Shown piece by piece: positions 22,852 to 23,051 of a stretch of 23,051 nt of DNA. Both the position numbers and the translations under genes were made by a program. Each line of letters starts with the position of its first letter. Position 1 is the stretch's first letter. Origin of the DNA: CAG-826 sp964654155 (GTDB taxonomy: Bacteria > Bacillota_I > Bacilli_A > RFN20 > CAG-826); NCBI GenBank assembly GCA_964654155.1, contig CAZZGL010000014.1:1-23051 (forward strand), read 5' to 3'. The notes under the pieces were generated by a model that had not been told where the DNA came from, made no database searches, and saw only the letters and a list, made by a program, of their open reading frames with translations.

Positions 22852-22879
22852 AAGGTGCTCATGATTGGGCACCTTTTTT
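22852..22879 (+). terminator. Intrinsic terminator after the CBM26 protein gene
   Basis: AAGGTGC (22852-22858) and GCACCTT (22869-22875) pair perfectly around a 10-base loop, followed by a T run. Confidence 0.88.
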
Positions 22880-22951
22880 AGATAGAAATATTATTTTAAT
22901 TATTTATTTAGAAATTAAAATAGTGTAATCTAAAAATATGAGGTGATAATA

Positions 22952-23051
22952 ATGACATCTAAAGTTATAACTAGTGGAGTTATGTTGCTATTATTGAGTT
23001 TATCAATTAATTTAGGTAGTAAGAATGCTAAATCTGTAAATAGAGATATTA
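22952..23051 (+). CDS. Start of a secreted or membrane protein gene (partial)
   Basis: ATG at 22952 has GAGGTGA five bases upstream. The first 33 residues (TSKVITSGVMLLLLSLSINL then GSKNAKSVNRDI) look like a signal peptide with a short basic start and hydrophobic core. The gene runs off the right edge, so the family cannot be told. It follows the terminator of the CBM26 gene by 72 bases. Confidence 0.65.
   Translation, partial: MTSKVITSGVMLLLLSLSINLGSKNAKSVNRDI

Noticed and set aside
1..23051. CRISPR arrays, tRNA, rRNA, or a code with TGA as Trp
   Set aside because: No regularly spaced repeats, no cloverleaf with a CCA-type end, no rRNA-like sequence, and TGA ends real genes while TGG codes Trp.

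Overview
The window is strongly AT-rich, with tightly packed genes, Bacillus-type Shine-Dalgarno sites and U-tailed intrinsic terminators. TGA is used as a stop (for example at the end of the gene at 12022-12612) and tryptophan is encoded by TGG, so this is genetic code 11 and not a Mycoplasma code. The gene set (DegV and FakA-like fatty-acid kinase parts, CsoR/CopA, yybP-ykoY riboswitch, DUF1700/DUF4097 pair, CBM26 surface protein) points to a low-GC Bacillota, perhaps a gut-associated Erysipelotrichia-like or related Bacilli lineage. The lineage is inference only.

Layout. 1-93 carries a decayed IS30-like transposase end (minus strand). 161-1861 holds a small two-TM membrane protein and an ArsR-type regulator in operon with a nitroreductase-like protein. 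2053-7554 holds DegV/FakB, nicotinate phosphoribosyltransferase, a membrane-tailed XRE regulator (minus), a FakA-like kinase lacking the usual middle domain, and a PlsC-like acyltransferase. This is a lipid and NAD group, with terminators separating most units.

7642-12646 is a copper operon: a CsoR operator inside a promoter, csoR, copA with metal-binding domains at both ends, and an MBL-fold hydrolase. It is interrupted by a DUF1016/YhcG-type PD-(D/E)xK nuclease gene. The nuclease lies between two 268-bp direct copies of the copA 3' end (4 mismatches), so copA stays intact upstream while a second 3' end, readable as a free CopZ-like chaperone, stays joined to the hydrolase. This 'nuclease plus duplicated target-gene 3' end' layout is the most striking part of the window. 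A second feature is a near-perfect ribosome-binding site and GTG inside copA that could make CopZ from the same message.

12668-15965 holds a small YbjN-like protein (minus), a lone N-terminal piece of an AMP-binding enzyme, a DUF1700/DUF4097 membrane pair and a helical protein of unknown function whose start codon sits in a hairpin. 16102-19803 is a metal-export/import block: promoter, yybP-ykoY (Mn2+) riboswitch with a terminator switch, a P2A-type cation ATPase, and a convergent ZIP transporter. 19929-22834 contains enolase and a secreted, membrane-anchored CBM26 carbohydrate-binding protein. The promoter of the latter is nested between the arms of a long inverted repeat. A new secreted-protein gene starts at 22952 and runs off the end.
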